Positions 61,801-64,000 of a DNA stretch of 64,000 nucleotides are shown here, in pieces; the stretch's first letter is position 1; each line of letters begins with the position of its first letter. The position numbers and the translations under genes were made by a program. The notes beneath the pieces are model-generated. The model did no database searches. It was not told the DNA's origin and saw only the letters and a program-made list of their open reading frames with translations. This DNA comes from Flectonema sp. DT1601 (taxonomy: Eukaryota; Euglenozoa; Diplonemea; Diplonemida; Diplonemidae): the NCBI GenBank assembly GCA_964019425.1, contig OZ025783.1, forward strand, positions 1,612,001 through 1,676,000, read 5' to 3'.

Positions 61801-64000
61801 TCATCTCAACATATTTGTGATAAAGCATCAAAGGATGAATGTAGAAACAATCCCTCATGTGTTTGGAGTAATGTAAATAATGAATGTTTTACGAAGATAG
61901 AAGTACGACCATGCACTGAGATGACTACACGACCCTCATGTGAGCTTCGCAATAAGATCTGCAGCTGGCACGCTGGTCGCTGTGAAATGACAATCGGGTG
62001 CTCGAAGCTTCCTAATGATGTCGTGTGTGGTAAGAAGCCTGGCTGCGACTGGGATGTTGATAGATGTGTACGAAAGGGTAATAAATGTAACTCTGTTGAC
62101 CTATCTACAGCATGCGATGGTGAAGAATGTGAGGGAGTACTTGATTCCTATCTCAAACAGAAGTTGTACAGTAAAGGTTCTTTTATTGATGGTGCTCAAC
62201 CAAAGGAAGTTAAAATTAGCAACCCACCCCTTTACGAAGACTTGTCAATTATTTGTACTGGTGACGACTGTGATGTTTGTAAACAAGGTCATCACTTGTC
62301 TGGATCAGGTGCTATTCTGAAGTGTGATACTGAAGGGGGAACAGCTACTTTAGTACTTCCATTCTCTGATGATAAAAGAAAACCGTTTTTGTGTGGAAAG
62401 AATGGCGAGATTAAGAAACCTCCTCCAACCTTTGCAGACGATTGTTCTACTAATCCCTGCCCAGTAGGACCTGACCTACCAACTGAATGCTTTGATCCTG
62501 ACACAGTTCAGAATGGAATATTTAATTGTAAATGTAGACAGCCAATGAAACTAACAAAAGGAGTTGGTGGAGTCGACACCTGTTCAATGATTGGAGTTTG
62601 CTCTTTAAAGATGACGGAAATCTGTAAATTAAAACAATCAGAGTGTCAGAAAACTGCAACAGGAACTGAAGAATGTATTGAGACTCTCTGTGATACTAAA
62701 CCTTGTCCACCACTCAGCGTGGGTTGTAAAAAGAGTGAAGAAAGAACAGCTGACGGGAAGTGTCTGCTGTTCCCTTGTGAGAATGTTTGCGAAGGTAGCT
62801 GCAATGCTGAACTGAAATTAAAATGCCGCGATAAGTCTAGAGAAGAAGGAAAGCACTTCGTTTGTGTTAGCGGCCAATGTGAAGAACAGCCCTGTCGACT
62901 TCCTGCATGCGTACAGCCACCAGCTGGTTGTATTCGTGTGAAAGATGATCGTAAGGATGCCTTCGGATGTTTTGCTCTACCTTGTGGTAAGTTGGAATGT
63001 TCAACCGACTGCAGTTCTGAAGATGAGAAACGCTGCGCAACTCAATTTGAAAAACGAATGAAATGTATTGTCGGAGATTTGACTCATTTCCCGAAAGGGA
63101 TTCTTGCGAACCCAACACCCTCGGAGACTGGCGAAAACATGAAGACTGACGAAGACATCGCTCTTTGCCTACCAATCGACTGCCCTCCGGTACAATGCAA
63201 ACCTCCTCCAGGATGTACCTACGCCATGAGATCAACGGCTTCTGGTAATGAAGACTTCACAGATAATACTGGATGGTTTGTATTTATAATGTTAAACCTT
63301 TTGTGTTACTTATTTTGTGAAATTATTTTAAAAAAACAGCCCTAAGGAACCCTGCGGAGAACTAGTGTGCAAGTCTAAATGTAATATGGAGCAGCGAAAG
63401 AAGTGTTGTAACCCCAGAAAGAGGAAGTCGGAATGTAAAGAATGTATTGTTGATTCTGAGGGAGCAGCTCTGTGCATTGAAAAGCCTTGTGATGTGCAAG
63501 CAGCGTGTGCAGCGTCTCCTGGTTGCTCTTATGAAGCGAAAGGTTCTGTAGAAAGATGTAATTCCTGTGGATCTGAAATTTGTGAAGTTTACAACGCGTG
63601 TGATGCGGTAAAATGCAAAGCAGGTAAAGAATGTAAAGTAATAACAAATATCTTAGAGAAAGCTACCCTCGACATGAGTAATGAACACGACGTTGCTGTT
63701 TGTGTTAGAAGGAGATCTGGTTCAAGTGAAGTAAACGATTGCAGTACGAAGATCTGTCCAACAGGAACAACCTGCACTGATATGGAAACAAGACCTCCTC
63801 GATGTGTATCTTCGAAAACAGCCAACTGTGGAGGGTGCGACTCTGGTGAAAATTGCGAGGTTTCCCGCAACAACAGAGAGACGAAGTTTCTCTGCAATAA
63901 ACCAGAGGACAAGGCTCTCTGTGATCTCGATGCATGTGCTTGTAGTGGATCACCCTGTAAAGATGAAGAACAGTGTCACGTCATGAGGAATAAAACTGCG
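55816..64000 (+). CDS. Giant secreted cysteine-rich repeat protein, 3' end outside window
   Basis: Exons 55816-56694, 56773-63275 and 63340 onward, open to the window end; more than 2,690 residues visible. A signal peptide (MRLRGYLFGISLWMLTGSAT) is followed by dozens of roughly 32-residue Cys modules of form C-x3-L-x3-(D/E)C-x5-C-x-W-(D/E)-x5-8-C. The centre (57085-60545) is 18 near-identical 64-residue units, each two modules. From about 62100 on, modules change to other Cys-rich types. The first intron (78 bp) is stop-free and in frame; the repeat pattern shows it is an intron because it splits a module. No membrane anchor is seen yet. A disulfide-bonded surface or extracellular matrix protein is inferred. 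Acceptor TTTTATTTAG, 18 nt upstream. Confidence 0.85.
57085..60545 (+). repeat. Eighteen in-frame 192-bp tandem repeats
   Basis: The GTTGCATG landmark or its variant recurs at 57121, 57313, 57505 and onward every 192 bp to 60385 with no indel: 18 units of 64 codons. Variant units occur in pairs 384 bp apart (LEKQITCSPLQQLE at 57505 and 57889; IAACSSLGLSE at 58849 and 59233), showing higher-order duplication by two units. Confidence 0.95.

Overview
The window looks like nuclear DNA of a unicellular eukaryote, most likely a euglenozoan (diplonemid, euglenid or intron-rich early kinetoplastid relative; not a trypanosomatid, because cis-introns are common). Four observations support this. (1) All 34 protein genes I can support lie on the + strand. 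(2) Nearly every start codon is preceded, within about 4-52 nt, by a pyrimidine-rich tract and an AG, as expected for spliced-leader acceptor sites in a polycistronic transcript. (3) The gene at 11637-13458 encodes a paraflagellar-rod-type protein, a family typical of Euglenozoa. (4) An antisense small-subunit rRNA fragment at about 26228-26445 carries euglenozoan-looking sequence. All three stop codons are used, so the code looks standard. At least 19 cis-introns are visible, mostly GTTTGT/GTATGT...ACAAACAG and 60-180 nt long. Spacers are AT-rich and full of long poly-A/poly-T runs.

Layout. 1-4.4 kb: two coiled-coil proteins. 4.4-7.6 kb: gene-free, with one strong RNA-like fold. 7.6-22.7 kb: a structural/flagellar-looking block. 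It holds two arrays (five plus three copies) of an unrecognised 110-residue tyrosine-rich protein on an exact 634-bp period. Between or inside them lie a paraflagellar-rod protein, a PH-like/zinc-finger protein, coiled-coil proteins, a small N-myristoylation candidate and a basic repeat protein. 23-29 kb: a SELENOM/SELENOF-like thiol protein, a four-repeat DUF5648-like protein, a ubiquitin-like/ankyrin protein, the antisense rRNA fragment and alpha-SNAP. 29-35 kb: two tandem paralogue pairs (tetraspan membrane proteins; serine racemase/threonine dehydratases), both with near-identical patches that suggest gene conversion. 35-50 kb: RING-H2 protein, PPR protein, amino-acid transporter with a large loop insertion, a seven-exon cysteine-rich surface protein, a 302-bp foldback element, a membrane-anchored methyltransferase, a CaaX zinc-finger protein and a PH-AGC kinase. 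50.2-54.5 kb: gene-poor homopolymer-rich DNA. 54.5-64 kb: an OB-fold/CCCH/methyltransferase protein and a giant secreted cysteine-rich protein with 18 exact 192-bp repeats that runs off the window end.

The most novel items are the 634-bp multicopy Tyr-rich gene family embedded among flagellar-type genes, with a stray 38-bp piece 8 kb away; a UGA-CUA stop followed by a 58-codon proline-rich in-frame extension; the antisense SSU rRNA fragment abutting a stop codon; the foldback element; and an unassigned multi-hairpin RNA-like fold at 30080-30234. No database search was run. Family calls rest on recognisable motifs and remembered family sequences.
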